Shown here one piece after another: positions 48,378 to 57,634 of a stretch of DNA of 64,000 bases. The notes beneath the pieces were generated by a model that searched no databases, was not told the DNA's origin, and was given only the letters and a program-made list of their open reading frames with translations. Source of the DNA: Pantoea agglomerans (GTDB lineage Bacteria; Pseudomonadota; Gammaproteobacteria; Enterobacterales; Enterobacteriaceae); NCBI RefSeq assembly GCF_020149765.1, contig NZ_CP083809.1, forward strand, positions 3,100,001-3,164,000, given 5' to 3'. Positions within the stretch are counted from its first letter, which is position 1. Every line of letters begins with the position of its first letter. Both the position numbers and the translations under genes were made by a program.

Positions 48378-49883
48378 ATGAGTGCCTTAAACCGCCTTGA
48401 GATGCGCAATATCTCGCTCGCATTCGGCGGATTTGCCGCGCTGACGCAGGTAGATTTCGTCACGGAAGGCCACTCGGTTCACGCGCTGACCGGCGCTAAC
48501 GGCGCGGGCAAATCGACGCTGATGGCGGTGCTGTCGGGTGCGCACAGCCACTACAGCGGCGAAATCCTGCTGGACGGCGCGCCGGTCTCGATACGCAGCC
48601 CGCGCGACGCGAAACGGCTCGGCATTCATCTGGTGCAGCAGGAAGTGGATGTGGCGCTGGTGCCCCAGCTGAGCGTGGCGGAAAACATCCTGCTGGATCG
48701 GCTGGCCGAACCGGGGCACGGCTTTCGCTGGCGCGCTATCCGCCGCCAGGCGCGCGCCCTGCTGGCGCAGCTTGAGGCGAATATCGACGTCAGGCAGCTG
48801 GTGGAGCGCTGCACGCTGGCGGAGAAGCAGCAGATTTTGCTGGCGCGCGCGCTGTCGCACCACTGCCGCTTTCTGATCCTGGATGAACCGACCGCCCCGC
48901 TCGACCAGCATGAGAGCGAGCGGCTGTTCGCCGTGGTGCGCCGCCTGCAAAACAGCGGCATCGGCGTGGTGTTTATCTCACACCGCATCCATGAGCTGAA
49001 GGCGATCTGCGATCGCCTGACGGTGCTGCGCGACGGTCGCCTGATCGAGAGCGGCCCGATGGCGGCGCTCAGCGGCGAGCAGATCGTTGAGAAGATGCTC
49101 GGCCATCAGCTGACCGATATCTATCCGCCGCGCCGTCCCGCCAGCGCGCAGCCGCTGCTGCTGGCGGTAGAGGGCCTGCACGACGACCGGCTGCTGCAGG
49201 ATATTTCGCTGCGGCTGCATCAGGGAGAGATCCTCGGCATCGCCGGGCTGGCGGGCGCGGGTAAAACCGAGCTGTGCAAGGCGCTGTTCGGCGCCAGCAA
49301 AAGCCGCGTAACGCGCGGCGAGCTGCACGGCAGGCCGTGGCGGCCGCGCTCGCCGCACGATTCGGTGAGCCGACGCATGGCGCTGGTGCCGGAAGAGCGG
49401 CGCAAAGAGGGCATTTTTATCGACGAGCCGGTGGCGATGAACCTCAGCGTCAGCGCCGACAACAGCTTTTCGCGCTGGAGCCTGTTCGGCCACCGTCAGG
49501 CGTGGCGCTGGGCGGAAGAGGTTATTCAGCGCCTGAACGTGCGCACCACCGGCCCGGCGCAGCCGCTGCGCCGCCTCTCCGGCGGCAACCAGCAAAAAGT
49601 CGCCATCGGCAAGTGGCTGCGCAACCACGCTGACGTGCTGATTTTTGATGAGCCAACCAAAGGCGTCGACATCAAGGCGAAAACCGAACTGTTCCGTTTA
49701 ATCAGCGATCTGGCGCAGGAGGGCAAAGGTGTGATCTACGCCTCTGGCGAGTTTGCCGAGCTGGTCGGGCTGTGCGACAGAATTTGCGTGCTCTGGGACG
49801 GGCGCATCGTGGCCGAGCTGGACGGGCGCGCGGCCACCGAAGAGACGCTTTTGCTCTATTCCACTGGAGGAACCCCTGCGTGA
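48378..49883 (+). CDS. Sugar ABC transporter ATP-binding protein (RbsA/MglA type)
   Basis: A 501-residue protein with two ABC cassettes. The first has Walker A GANGAGKST and Walker B FLILDEPTA; its signature region reads CTLAEKQQILLARAL. The second has GLAGAGKTE (degenerate Walker A), signature LSGGNQQK and Walker B VLIFDEPTKGVD. This tandem pattern is that of ribose/galactose/AI-2-type importers. It energises uptake through the permease encoded next. The ATG at 48378, with GGGGAG before it, begins the conserved N-terminus; the longer frame does not. The permease GTG overlaps its stop by 4 bases. The sugar cannot be inferred from the ATPase. Confidence 0.93.
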   Translation: MSALNRLEMRNISLAFGGFAALTQVDFVTEGHSVHALTGANGAGKSTLMAVLSGAHSHYSGEILLDGAPVSIRSPRDAKRLGIHLVQQEVDVALVPQLSVAENILLDRLAEPGHGFRWRAIRRQARALLAQLEANIDVRQLVERCTLAEKQQILLARALSHHCRFLILDEPTAPLDQHESERLFAVVRRLQNSGIGVVFISHRIHELKAICDRLTVLRDGRLIESGPMAALSGEQIVEKMLGHQLTDIYPPRRPASAQPLLLAVEGLHDDRLLQDISLRLHQGEILGIAGLAGAGKTELCKALFGASKSRVTRGELHGRPWRPRSPHDSVSRRMALVPEERRKEGIFIDEPVAMNLSVSADNSFSRWSLFGHRQAWRWAEEVIQRLNVRTTGPAQPLRRLSGGNQQKVAIGKWLRNHADVLIFDEPTKGVDIKAKTELFRLISDLAQEGKGVIYASGEFAELVGLCDRICVLWDGRIVAELDGRAATEETLLLYSTGGTPA

Positions 49884-50878
49884 GCAGCAAAGAGATTACC
49901 CTGACCGCGGCGACGCCGCTGCGCCATCGACTGTTCGACTTCTTCTATAAGTGGGGGATGCTAATCACGGTCGCCCTGCTGATTGCCGGCTTTGGCCTCG
50001 CCTCAGAGAGTTTTCTGGAACCGAACAATATCATCAATATCCTGCGATCCATCGCCATCGTGACGGTGATCGCCGTGGGCGTGTCGGTGTCGCTGACCGT
50101 CGGCGGCTTCGATCTCTCGGTTGGCTCCACCGCCTCGCTGGCCAACGCGCTGGTGATCTCGCTGTTCGTCTGGTACGGCATGAACAGCGTTGAGGCGATT
50201 GCGCTGACCCTGGCGCTCTGTACGCTGATCGGCCTGTTCAACGCCTTTCTGATCGTCATTCTGCGCATTCCCGATATGCTGGCGACCCTCGCCACGCTGT
50301 TTATTATCCAGGGCGTGGCGATGACCTACAGCTTCGGCGGTTCCATCACGGAAAATATGGTGATGCCGAGCGGCGATATGGCGGAAGGCACGATCCCGGC
50401 GGGCTTTGGCCTGCTCGGCCAGGTGCCGGTGATCGTCATTATTATGCTGGTGGTGACGGCGGCGGCGCAGCTGGCGCTGTCGCTGACCACCCACGGCCGC
50501 CGCATGTACGCGCTGGGCGGCAACCCTGAAGCGGCGCGCCTCTCCGGCATCCGCACCACCCGCTATCGCGTGCTCGCCTATGTCATCGCCTCGCTGCTGG
50601 CGGGCCTGGGCGGCATTCTGCTGGCGTCGCGCATCGGCTCATCGCAGGTGAATGCGGGCGGAGGTTACCTGATGGACGCCGTGGCGGCCGCCTGGATCGG
50701 CCTGTCGCTGGCGGGTGCCGGCAAGCCTAACGCGCTCGGCACGCTGGTGGGCGCGGTGCTGCTCGGCGTGCTGCAAAATGGCCTGGTGATGCTCTCTGTC
50801 CCCTACTACGCCATGGATATTATTAAAGGACTGGTGCTGGCTCTGGCACTGGCAATGACCTACGTTCAGCGCCGCTAA
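49880..50878 (+). CDS. Sugar ABC transporter permease (RbsC type)
   Basis: A 332-residue membrane protein with about 10 hydrophobic segments. Family blocks are LTVGGFDLSVGS (the conserved GGIDLSVG-like motif), LATLFIIQGVAMTYSFGG, YALGGNPEAARLSGI (EAA-like coupling loop) and GTLVGAVLLGVLQNGL. It forms the inner-membrane channel with the ATPase. The start is a GTG at 49880 with GGAGG nine bases upstream, overlapping the ATPase stop, so translation is coupled. Upstream in-frame codons belong to the ATPase gene and are not conserved. Confidence 0.93.
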   Translation: MSSKEITLTAATPLRHRLFDFFYKWGMLITVALLIAGFGLASESFLEPNNIINILRSIAIVTVIAVGVSVSLTVGGFDLSVGSTASLANALVISLFVWYGMNSVEAIALTLALCTLIGLFNAFLIVILRIPDMLATLATLFIIQGVAMTYSFGGSITENMVMPSGDMAEGTIPAGFGLLGQVPVIVIIMLVVTAAAQLALSLTTHGRRMYALGGNPEAARLSGIRTTRYRVLAYVIASLLAGLGGILLASRIGSSQVNAGGGYLMDAVAAAWIGLSLAGAGKPNALGTLVGAVLLGVLQNGLVMLSVPYYAMDIIKGLVLALALAMTYVQRR

Positions 50879-50901
50879 CGCTGATTAACCGGGAAATGAC
50901 A

Positions 50902-51966
50902 ATGAAAAAAATAACGCTCTCTCTGCTGACCGTCAGCCTGCTCTCCGCCAGCGCCTTCGCCGATACCCTTGTGCCGGTGCCGGCCCCCATCGCGAATCAC
51001 CAGGGGCCGGTGCGCATCGCGGTGATCCGCAACCTGGGCTCTGACGACAACACCACGCAGTTTGTCGCCGGCGCCATTCAGGAGGGCCGCAAGCTGGGCT
51101 TTAAGGTCAGCACCTTCCTCAGCAACGGCGACGACGCACGCTTTCAGGACTTCGTTAATCAGGCGATTAGCCAGAAGTATGACGGCATTATTCTGTCCCA
51201 CGGCAAAGCGCCCTACGCCAGCGGTCTGGTGAAGCGCGTCGCCGACGCCGGTATTAAAGTCTCGGTGTTCGATACGCCGGTTGATACGCCGCTCCCCGGC
51301 GTGACCGTCACCGCGCAGGATGACGCCTCGCTGGCGCAGTCGTCGCTTGGCCAGCTGATCAAAGACTTCAACGGCAAGGCGAATATCGTCAAGCTGTGGG
51401 TAGCTGGCTTTCCGGCGATGGAGCGCCGTCAGGTGGTCTATGAGAAGCTGCTGAAGGAGAACCCCGGCATTCATCAGCTGGAGTCGATCGGCGCGGTCTC
51501 TTCTGACGTGCAGGGCGATACCGCCAACAAGATCGGCGCGATCCTGGCGAAGTATCCGAAAGGCAAGATCGACGCGATCTGGGGCGCGTGGGACGCCTTC
51601 AGTCAGGGCGCCTATAAGGCGCTGCAGGAGAACGGCCGCACCGAGATCAAACTCTACAGCATTGACGTCTCTAATCAGGATCTGCAGCTGATGCGTGAGA
51701 AAAACAGCCCGTGGGTGCAGACCGTGGCGGTCGATCCGAAAACCATCGGCGCGGTAAATATGCGTCTGGTGGCGAACAAGATCGCCGGTGAAACCACGCC
51801 CGCCACCTACGATTTCAAAGGCGCGTCGATCTCTCAGCAGCAGCTGAATAGCCAGCAGGGGGCGATCAACGTCGCGTCGCTGAATAAGATTGTGCCCGGC
51901 TGGGGCGGCAACAACGATTTCGTCGCGCCCTGGTTCGCCACGCTGGAAGCGAAGTATAAGAAGTAA
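50902..51966 (+). CDS. Sugar ABC transporter periplasmic binding protein
   Basis: A 354-residue periplasmic protein of the Peripla_BP_4 (RbsB-like) type with a signal peptide ending ASAFA near residue 20. The two Rossmann-like lobes show VRIAVIRNLGSDDNTTQFVAG-type start (in pieces: RIAVIRNLG, TQFVAGAIQEG), DGIILSHG, DTPVDTPLPGV and DAIWGAWDAFSQGAYKAL. It delivers the ligand to the permease. The ATG at 50902 is preferred over 50896 because GGGA is then seven bases upstream. As the last gene, it is followed by a terminator. The ligand is unknown; no sugar kinase or isomerase adjoins the operon. Confidence 0.92.
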   Translation: MKKITLSLLTVSLLSASAFADTLVPVPAPIANHQGPVRIAVIRNLGSDDNTTQFVAGAIQEGRKLGFKVSTFLSNGDDARFQDFVNQAISQKYDGIILSHGKAPYASGLVKRVADAGIKVSVFDTPVDTPLPGVTVTAQDDASLAQSSLGQLIKDFNGKANIVKLWVAGFPAMERRQVVYEKLLKENPGIHQLESIGAVSSDVQGDTANKIGAILAKYPKGKIDAIWGAWDAFSQGAYKALQENGRTEIKLYSIDVSNQDLQLMREKNSPWVQTVAVDPKTIGAVNMRLVANKIAGETTPATYDFKGASISQQQLNSQQGAINVASLNKIVPGWGGNNDFVAPWFATLEAKYKK

Positions 51967-51973
51967 AACAGAA

Positions 51974-51996
51974 AGCGGCCTGAAGGCCGCTTTTTT
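51974..51996. terminator. Terminator between the ABC operon and garK
   Basis: AGCGGCC/GGCCGCT stem with a TGAA loop and six Ts, 7 bases after the binding-protein stop. The converging garK stop codon overlaps the T-run. Confidence 0.88.
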
Positions 51997-53137
51997 ACTG
52001 TAGTGCGCCGCCGACCTTCAGCGTCGCCGCGATATTTCTCGCCGCCAGCCGCAGATTGGTTTCCGCGTTTGCCAGCGCCTCCTCCAGCGTACAGATGCTG
52101 TAAAGCACGCTGAATACCGCGTCCAGACCGTGCTGATGCACGACGCCAACGTCCGCCGTCAGGCTGCCGGCAATGCCAATCACCGGCTTGTTAAACTGTT
52201 TCGCCACCTGCGCCACGCCAATCGGCACCTTGCCGTTGATGCTCTGGCTGTCGATGCGTCCTTCGCCAGTGATCACCAGCGAGGCGTCTCTGACCTGCTC
52301 CGCCAGCCCCAGCGCCTCGGTGACAATCTCGATGCCGCGCCGCAGATCCGCCTGGCAGAAGGCATGCAGCGCCGCGCCCATGCCGCCCGCCGCGCCGCCG
52401 CCGGGAATATGCAGCACGTCGATATCGAGATCGCGCTGAATAATCGCCGCGTAGTGCGCCAGCGCGCTGTCCAGCTGCCTGACCAGCTGCGGCGTCGCCC
52501 CTTTTTGCGGGCCGAAGATGGCCGATGCGCCGTCGTGGCCGGTCAGCGGGTTGGTGACGTCGCACGCCACTTCGAAACGGCACTGCCGCACGCGCGCGTC
52601 CAGCCCGCTGATATCGATCTTCGCCAGCGCCGGCAGCGCGCCGCCGCCGAAGCCGATCTCGCTCCCCTGGGCATCCAGCAGCTGCGCGCCCAGCGCCTGC
52701 ATCATGCCCGCGCCACCGTCGTTGGTGGCGCTGCCGCCGATGCCGATAATGATATGCCCGACGCCCTTGTCCAGCGCGCTCTTGATCAGTTCGCCGGTGC
52801 CGTACGAGGTGGTGGTCAGGGGATCGCGCTGCGCGGCGGGCACCAGCTCCAGCCCGCTGGCGGCCGCCATTTCGATAAAGGCGGTGCGCGCGTCGCCGGA
52901 AAGGCCGTAGAAGGCGTCAACCGGCGCGCCGAGCGGTCCGGTCACGCGCAGGTTAACGATACTCCCCGCCGTCGCCGCTACCATCGCCTCAACCGTGCCT
53001 TCGCCGCCGTCGGCAACCGGTATCTTTACGTAGGTGGCGTCAGGAAAAATCTCGCGGAAGCCCGCTTCAATCGCGGTTGCCACGCCTGAGGCGGATAAAC
53101 TCTCTTTGTATGAATCCGGTGCGATTACGATTTTCAT
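51995..53137 (-). CDS. garK: Glycerate 2-kinase
   Basis: A 380-residue kinase, one residue shorter than E. coli GarK. It phosphorylates D-glycerate to 2-phosphoglycerate, feeding lower glycolysis as the last step of glucarate/galactarate breakdown. Family blocks are MKIVIAPDSYKESLSA, PVADGGEGTVEAMV, IIIGIGGSATNDGG and VITGEGRIDSQS. The ATG at 53137 starts this conserved N-terminus; the 12 codons upstream are not part of the family. It is the last gene of the gud/gar operon, 80 bases after garR. Confidence 0.96.
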   Translation of the reverse strand: MKIVIAPDSYKESLSASGVATAIEAGFREIFPDATYVKIPVADGGEGTVEAMVAATAGSIVNLRVTGPLGAPVDAFYGLSGDARTAFIEMAAASGLELVPAAQRDPLTTTSYGTGELIKSALDKGVGHIIIGIGGSATNDGGAGMMQALGAQLLDAQGSEIGFGGGALPALAKIDISGLDARVRQCRFEVACDVTNPLTGHDGASAIFGPQKGATPQLVRQLDSALAHYAAIIQRDLDIDVLHIPGGGAAGGMGAALHAFCQADLRRGIEIVTEALGLAEQVRDASLVITGEGRIDSQSINGKVPIGVAQVAKQFNKPVIGIAGSLTADVGVVHQHGLDAVFSVLYSICTLEEALANAETNLRLAARNIAATLKVGGALQ

Positions 53138-53217
53138 AGGCAATCCAGGCGCTGTTGATAGACGATTCATCATCCCTGATGGCGCGCTGCGGCGGCCGCG
53201 CCGACCGCCGCAACGCG

Positions 53218-54102
53218 TTAACGGGTTATCTCAACTTTGGCTAATTTTTCATAATAGCAGGCCAGCGCGCTGTGGTCGGCGTTGCCCTGCCCGTCGTTGC
53301 GCAGCGCCTGCATCATCTCCATCACTGCGGCGGTGAGCGGAAGATGGGCGCCGATGCCGTGCGAAGTATCGAGCGCGTTCGCCAGATCCTTGATATGCAG
53401 GTCGATGCGGAAGCCCGGCTTGAAGTTGCGATCCAGCACCATCGGCGCTTTGGCGTCGAGCACGGTGCTGCCCGCCAGGCCGCCGCGGATCGCCTGATAG
53501 ACCAGCTCAGGATTGACGCCCGCTTTCGTCGCCAGCGACAGCGCTTCCGACATCGCCGCGATATTGAGCGCTACGATGACCTGGTTCGCCAGCTTGGTGA
53601 CGTTGCCCGCGCCGATATCGCCGGTGTGTACCACCGATCCCGCCATCGCCTTCATAATGTCGTAGCAGCGGTCGAAGGTCTCTTTGTCACCGCCCACCAT
53701 CACGGAGAGCGTGCCTTCGATCGCTTTCGGCTCGCCGCCGCTCACCGGCGCGTCGAGCATCTTAATTCCCTTCTCCGCCAGCGCGTCATGCACCTCACGG
53801 CTGGCGAGCGGCGCGATAGAGCTCATATCGATAACAATCAGCCCCGGCTTCGCGCCGTCGATAATGCCGTTTTCGCCCAGGCACACCTCTTTCACCTGCG
53901 GTGAGTTGGGCACCATGGTGATCACCACGTCAACCTGCTCCGCCACCTCTTTTGGCGATCTCGCCACGGTCGCGCCCAGCGCGGTCAATTCCGCCTCGTT
54001 GCTGGCGTTGTGGTCGCGCACCACCAGCGAGTAACCGGCTTTCACCAGGTTTTTACTCATTGGTTTGCCCATAATGCCGAGGCCGATAAATCCAATTTTC
54101 AT
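53218..54102 (-). CDS. garR: Tartronate semialdehyde reductase (2-hydroxy-3-oxopropionate reductase)
   Basis: A 294-residue beta-hydroxyacid dehydrogenase that reduces tartronate semialdehyde to D-glycerate with NAD(P)H. The Rossmann motif GFIGLGIMGKPMSKNL opens it. DAPVSGGEPKA holds the substrate-binding serine-glycine-glycine, and GAGNVTKLANQVIVALN holds the catalytic lysine (Lys in VTKLANQ). GarR and the paralogue GlxR are similar; the place between garL and garK settles it as GarR. Length as in E. coli. Confidence 0.96.
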   Translation of the reverse strand: MKIGFIGLGIMGKPMSKNLVKAGYSLVVRDHNASNEAELTALGATVARSPKEVAEQVDVVITMVPNSPQVKEVCLGENGIIDGAKPGLIVIDMSSIAPLASREVHDALAEKGIKMLDAPVSGGEPKAIEGTLSVMVGGDKETFDRCYDIMKAMAGSVVHTGDIGAGNVTKLANQVIVALNIAAMSEALSLATKAGVNPELVYQAIRGGLAGSTVLDAKAPMVLDRNFKPGFRIDLHIKDLANALDTSHGIGAHLPLTAAVMEMMQALRNDGQGNADHSALACYYEKLAKVEITR

Positions 54103-54121
54103 TGCCTTTCCTCTCTGTCAG

Positions 54122-54892
54122 TTACAGCTTAAATTTGTCGCACAGCGCCTGAGTGGCGTTGCGGAAAACCCCTAAATCGCTGCCTACGGCAACAAAGCTG
54201 GCGCCCCATTCAAGATAGCGGCGCGCGTCCGCCTCGACCGGTGCCAGGATGCCGCTCGGCTTGCCTGCCGCGCTGGCGCGCTCGAAGATATGCTTGATCA
54301 CCTTCAGCACCTCCGGGTGGGCAGGCTGGCCGAGATAGCCCAGCGCGGCGGAGAGATCCCCCGGCCCGACAAAGATGCCGTCAACGCCGTCAACCGCGGC
54401 GATAGCGTCGATGTTGTCGACCGCCTGCTGGGTTTCGATCTGCACCAGCAGCGTAATATTGTCGTTTACCGTGGCGTTGTAATCCGGCAGCGTGCCGTAC
54501 ATATTGCTGCGGTGCGACACCGAGACGCCGCGAATGCCGGCGGGCGGATAGCGGGTCGAGGCCACGGCGCGCAGCGCCTCCTCTTCCGTTTCCACAAACG
54601 GGATCAGAAAGTTGTAGAAACCAATATCGAGCAGGCGCTTGATAATCACCGGCTCGTTGCAGGGCGGACGCACCACCGGCGCGCTGACGCTGCCCTTGAG
54701 CGCCATCAGCTGCGGCACAAAGGTGGTGATATCGTTGGGGGCATGTTCGCCGTCCAGCACCAGCCAGTCGAAACCGGCCAGGCCGAGCACTTCGGTGGTA
54801 ATAGGGTTGGCCAGCGCGCACCAGCTGCCAATCAGGGTTTCGCCTGCCAGCAGGCGACGGCGAAACGTGTTCGGCCAGGCTCTGTTACTCAT
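54122..54892 (-). CDS. garL: 5-keto-4-deoxy-D-glucarate aldolase
   Basis: A 256-residue class II aldolase of the HpcH/HpaI family, the same length as E. coli GarL when started at the second of two adjacent ATGs. It splits 5-keto-4-deoxy-glucarate (or the 2-keto isomer) into pyruvate and tartronate semialdehyde using a divalent metal. Visible blocks are [15 protein letters not shown] (catalytic His), [36 protein letters not shown] (metal Glu) and [14 protein letters not shown] (metal Asp). It lies between gudD and garR, so the aldolase joins the glucarate dehydratase in one transcript. Confidence 0.96.
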   Translation of the reverse strand: MSNRAWPNTFRRRLLAGETLIGSWCALANPITTEVLGLAGFDWLVLDGEHAPNDITTFVPQLMALKGSVSAPVVRPPCNEPVIIKRLLDIGFYNFLIPFVETEEEALRAVASTRYPPAGIRGVSVSHRSNMYGTLPDYNATVNDNITLLVQIETQQAVDNIDAIAAVDGVDGIFVGPGDLSAALGYLGQPAHPEVLKVIKHIFERASAAGKPSGILAPVEADARRYLEWGASFVAVGSDLGVFRNATQALCDKFKL

Positions 54893-54936
54893 CATCTCTT
54901 CTCCCGTTACGGCGCTCCCAGCCGGGAGCGCAAAAA

Positions 54937-56268
54937 TTAGCGCACCAGACAGGGACGTTTATTGTCGAAGGTCCAGTTCGGCACAAGGAACTGCATCGCC
55001 TGCGCATCGTCGCGCGCGCCCAGCCCATGTTTTTGATAGAGCGCGTTGGCCTGCATCACCTGATCCATATCCAGCTCGACGCCCAGCCCTGGCTTCTGCG
55101 GCACCTGCACCATGCCGCCTTTGATCTGCAGCGGCTCTTTGGTCAGGCGCTGGTTGCCTTCCTGCCAGATCCAGTGGGTATCGATAGCGGTGATGGCGCC
55201 CGGCGCGGCGGCCGCGACGTGGGTGAACATCGCCAGCGAGACGTCAAAGTGGTTGTTGGAGTGCGAGCCCCAGGTCAGGCCGAAGTCGTGACACATCTGC
55301 GCCACGCGCACCGAGCCCTGCATGGTCCAGAAGTGCGGATCGGCCAGCGGAATATCCACCGACTGCAGCGACAGCGTATGGCCCATCTGCCGCCAGTCGG
55401 TGGCGATCATATTGGTGGCGGTCGGCAGCCCGGTGGCGCGGCGGAACTCCGCCATCACTTCGCGTCCCGAATAACCCTGCTCGGCGCCGCACGGATCTTC
55501 CGCATAGGCCAGCACCCCTTTCAGCTGCTTGCCGAGCAGGATCGCCTCGTTCAGCGACCAGGCGCCGTTGGGATCGAGCGTAATGCGCGCCTCCGGGAAG
55601 CGCTTCGCCAGCGCCGTCACCGCTTCCGCCTCTTCGCCGCCGCGCAGTACGCCGCCCTTGAGCTTGAAGTCGTTAAAGCCGTACTTGTCGTATGCCGCCT
55701 CGGCCAGCCGCACCACGGCCTCTGGCGTCAGCGCCTCTTCGTGGCGCAGGCGATACCAGTCGCAGCGCTCATCCTCCTGGCTCTGATAGGGCAGCGCGGT
55801 TTTCTTACGGTCGCCGATGTAGAACAGGTAGCCGAGCATCTCGACGCGGTCGCGCTGCTGCCCGTCACCCAGCAGCGTGGCGACGTTCACCTGCAGATGC
55901 TGGCCCAGCAGGTCGAGCAGCGCCGCCTCAATGCCGGTGACGACGTGGATCGTGGTGCGCAGGTCAAAGGTCTGGCTGCCGCGTCCCGATGCGTCGCGGT
56001 CAGCGAAGGTGCTGCGCACCAGGCTAAGAACGTTTTTATACTCGCCGACCGTTTTGCCGATCACCAGCGCCGCCGCCTCTTCCAGCGTCTGGCGGATCCG
56101 CTCGCCGCCGGGGATTTCGCCTACGCCGGTATGGCCCGCGTTATCCTTAATAATGACGATATTTCGGGTGAAAAAAGGCGCGTGTGCGCCGCTCAGGTTG
56201 AGCAACATGCTGTCATATCCGGCTACCGGAATAACCTGCATCGCTGTGACTTTTGGTGTCGAACTCAT
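54937..56268 (-). CDS. gudD: Glucarate dehydratase
   Basis: A 443-residue enolase-superfamily enzyme that dehydrates D-glucarate (and L-idarate) to 5-keto-4-deoxy-D-glucarate. Seen: the KxK base motif in DFKLKGGV, metal ligands in [18 protein letters not shown] and ATNM, and the second base in [13 protein letters not shown], followed by DTHWIWQEG. All key residues of the family are present. Its N-terminus [33 protein letters not shown] reads in conserved pieces. I give this copy the gudD symbol because it follows gudX as in E. coli; the copy just upstream is about as well preserved. It lies 10 bases after that gene. Confidence 0.93.
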   Translation of the reverse strand: MSSTPKVTAMQVIPVAGYDSMLLNLSGAHAPFFTRNIVIIKDNAGHTGVGEIPGGERIRQTLEEAAALVIGKTVGEYKNVLSLVRSTFADRDASGRGSQTFDLRTTIHVVTGIEAALLDLLGQHLQVNVATLLGDGQQRDRVEMLGYLFYIGDRKKTALPYQSQEDERCDWYRLRHEEALTPEAVVRLAEAAYDKYGFNDFKLKGGVLRGGEEAEAVTALAKRFPEARITLDPNGAWSLNEAILLGKQLKGVLAYAEDPCGAEQGYSGREVMAEFRRATGLPTATNMIATDWRQMGHTLSLQSVDIPLADPHFWTMQGSVRVAQMCHDFGLTWGSHSNNHFDVSLAMFTHVAAAAPGAITAIDTHWIWQEGNQRLTKEPLQIKGGMVQVPQKPGLGVELDMDQVMQANALYQKHGLGARDDAQAMQFLVPNWTFDNKRPCLVR

Positions 56269-56278
56269 CTCCTGCTCC

Positions 56279-57625
56279 TTACACTGTGGCGCGGCCGAAT
56301 GCCGGGCGCTTGCGGTCGAACGTCCAACCGGGAATCAAATACTGCATGGCGGTGGCGTCGTTACGCGCGCCCGCCGGCAGCGAGTTATAGAGGTCGTTGG
56401 CCTGGCGCAGCCGATCCCAGTCCAGCTCGACGCCCAGCCCCGGCGCGTCGGGAACGGCGATTTTACCGTTGCGGATCTGCAGCGGCTCTTTGGTCAGGCG
56501 CTGGTCGCCCTCCTGCCAGATCCAGTGGGTATCGAGCGCGGTCGGATTGCCCGGCGCAGCGGCGCCGACGTGGGTGAACATCGCCAGCGAAATATCGAAG
56601 TGGTTATTGGAGTGGCAGCCCCAGGTAAGCCCCCACTCGTCGCAGAGCTGCGCCACGCGCACCGCGCCGCTCAGCGTCCAGAAGTGCGGATCGGCCAGCG
56701 GAATATCGACCGCGTTGAGCATCACCGCATGGTTCATCTCGCGCCAGTTGGTGGCGATCATATTGGTGGCGACCGGCAGCCCGGTAGCGCGGCGGAACTC
56801 CGCCATCACCTCGCGGCCGGAATAGCCCTGCTCCGCGCCACACGGATCTTCGGCGTAGGTCAGCACCTCCCCCATGCCTTTGCAGAGGCGGATCGCCTCG
56901 TCCAGATGCCAGGCCCCGTTGGGATCGACGGTAATGCGCGCCTCGGGAAAGCGCCGTTTCAGCGCCGCTGCGGATTCCATCTCCTGTTCGCCCGGCAGCA
57001 CGCCGCCTTTGAGTTTGAAATCCTTAAAGCCATATTTGTCCTGCGCCGCCTCGGCCAGGCGCACTACCGCTTGCGGCGTCAGCGCCTCCTGATGACGCAG
57101 GCGATACCAGTCGTGGTCGCCGCTCTCCCCGCTCAGGTAGGGCAGATCGGTTTTGCGGCGGTCGCCGATATAGAAGAGATAGCCGAGCACCGTTACCTCG
57201 TCGCGCTGCTGGCCGGGGCCAAGCAGCTCCGCCACCGGCACGCCGAGGCACTGGCCAAGCAGATCGAGCAGCGCCGCCTCCAGCGCGGCGACCGCGTTGA
57301 CGCGCAGTTCAAAGGTCCAGGCACCCTTGCCGAAGGTATCGAAGTCGGCCGACTGGTTGCCTTTGTGCACCTGCTGCACCAGCCGGTTCATGCGCGCCAC
57401 CTGCTGCCCCTCGACCTGCGGGATCGCCTCGACCAGCGTCTGGTAGATGGTGTCACCGCCGGGCGCTTCGCCGACGCCGGTATGCCCCGCGCTGTCGGTC
57501 AGCACGACGATATTGCGGGTAAAGCAGGCGTTATGCGCGCCGCCGATATTCAGCAGCATGCTGTCATATCCGGCGACCGGGACCACCTGCATGCGGGTGA
57601 CGATCGGCGAGCTTTGCGTAGACAT
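56279..57625 (-). CDS. gudX: Glucarate dehydratase-related protein
   Basis: A 448-residue paralogue of the neighbouring dehydratase with the same blocks ([50 protein letters not shown]). It has Cys in place of Ser just before the HSNN motif (WGCHSNN against WGSHSNN). In E. coli GudX is reported as a weak or accessory glucarate dehydratase, and the two form a GudD–GudX pair. Here no catalytic residue is missing by eye. It sits between gudP (9 bases) and gudD (10 bases), the same order as in E. coli. The two genes are an old tandem duplication. Confidence 0.92.
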   Translation of the reverse strand: MSTQSSPIVTRMQVVPVAGYDSMLLNIGGAHNACFTRNIVVLTDSAGHTGVGEAPGGDTIYQTLVEAIPQVEGQQVARMNRLVQQVHKGNQSADFDTFGKGAWTFELRVNAVAALEAALLDLLGQCLGVPVAELLGPGQQRDEVTVLGYLFYIGDRRKTDLPYLSGESGDHDWYRLRHQEALTPQAVVRLAEAAQDKYGFKDFKLKGGVLPGEQEMESAAALKRRFPEARITVDPNGAWHLDEAIRLCKGMGEVLTYAEDPCGAEQGYSGREVMAEFRRATGLPVATNMIATNWREMNHAVMLNAVDIPLADPHFWTLSGAVRVAQLCDEWGLTWGCHSNNHFDISLAMFTHVGAAAPGNPTALDTHWIWQEGDQRLTKEPLQIRNGKIAVPDAPGLGVELDWDRLRQANDLYNSLPAGARNDATAMQYLIPGWTFDRKRPAFGRATV

Positions 57626-57634
57626 ACTTTCTCC

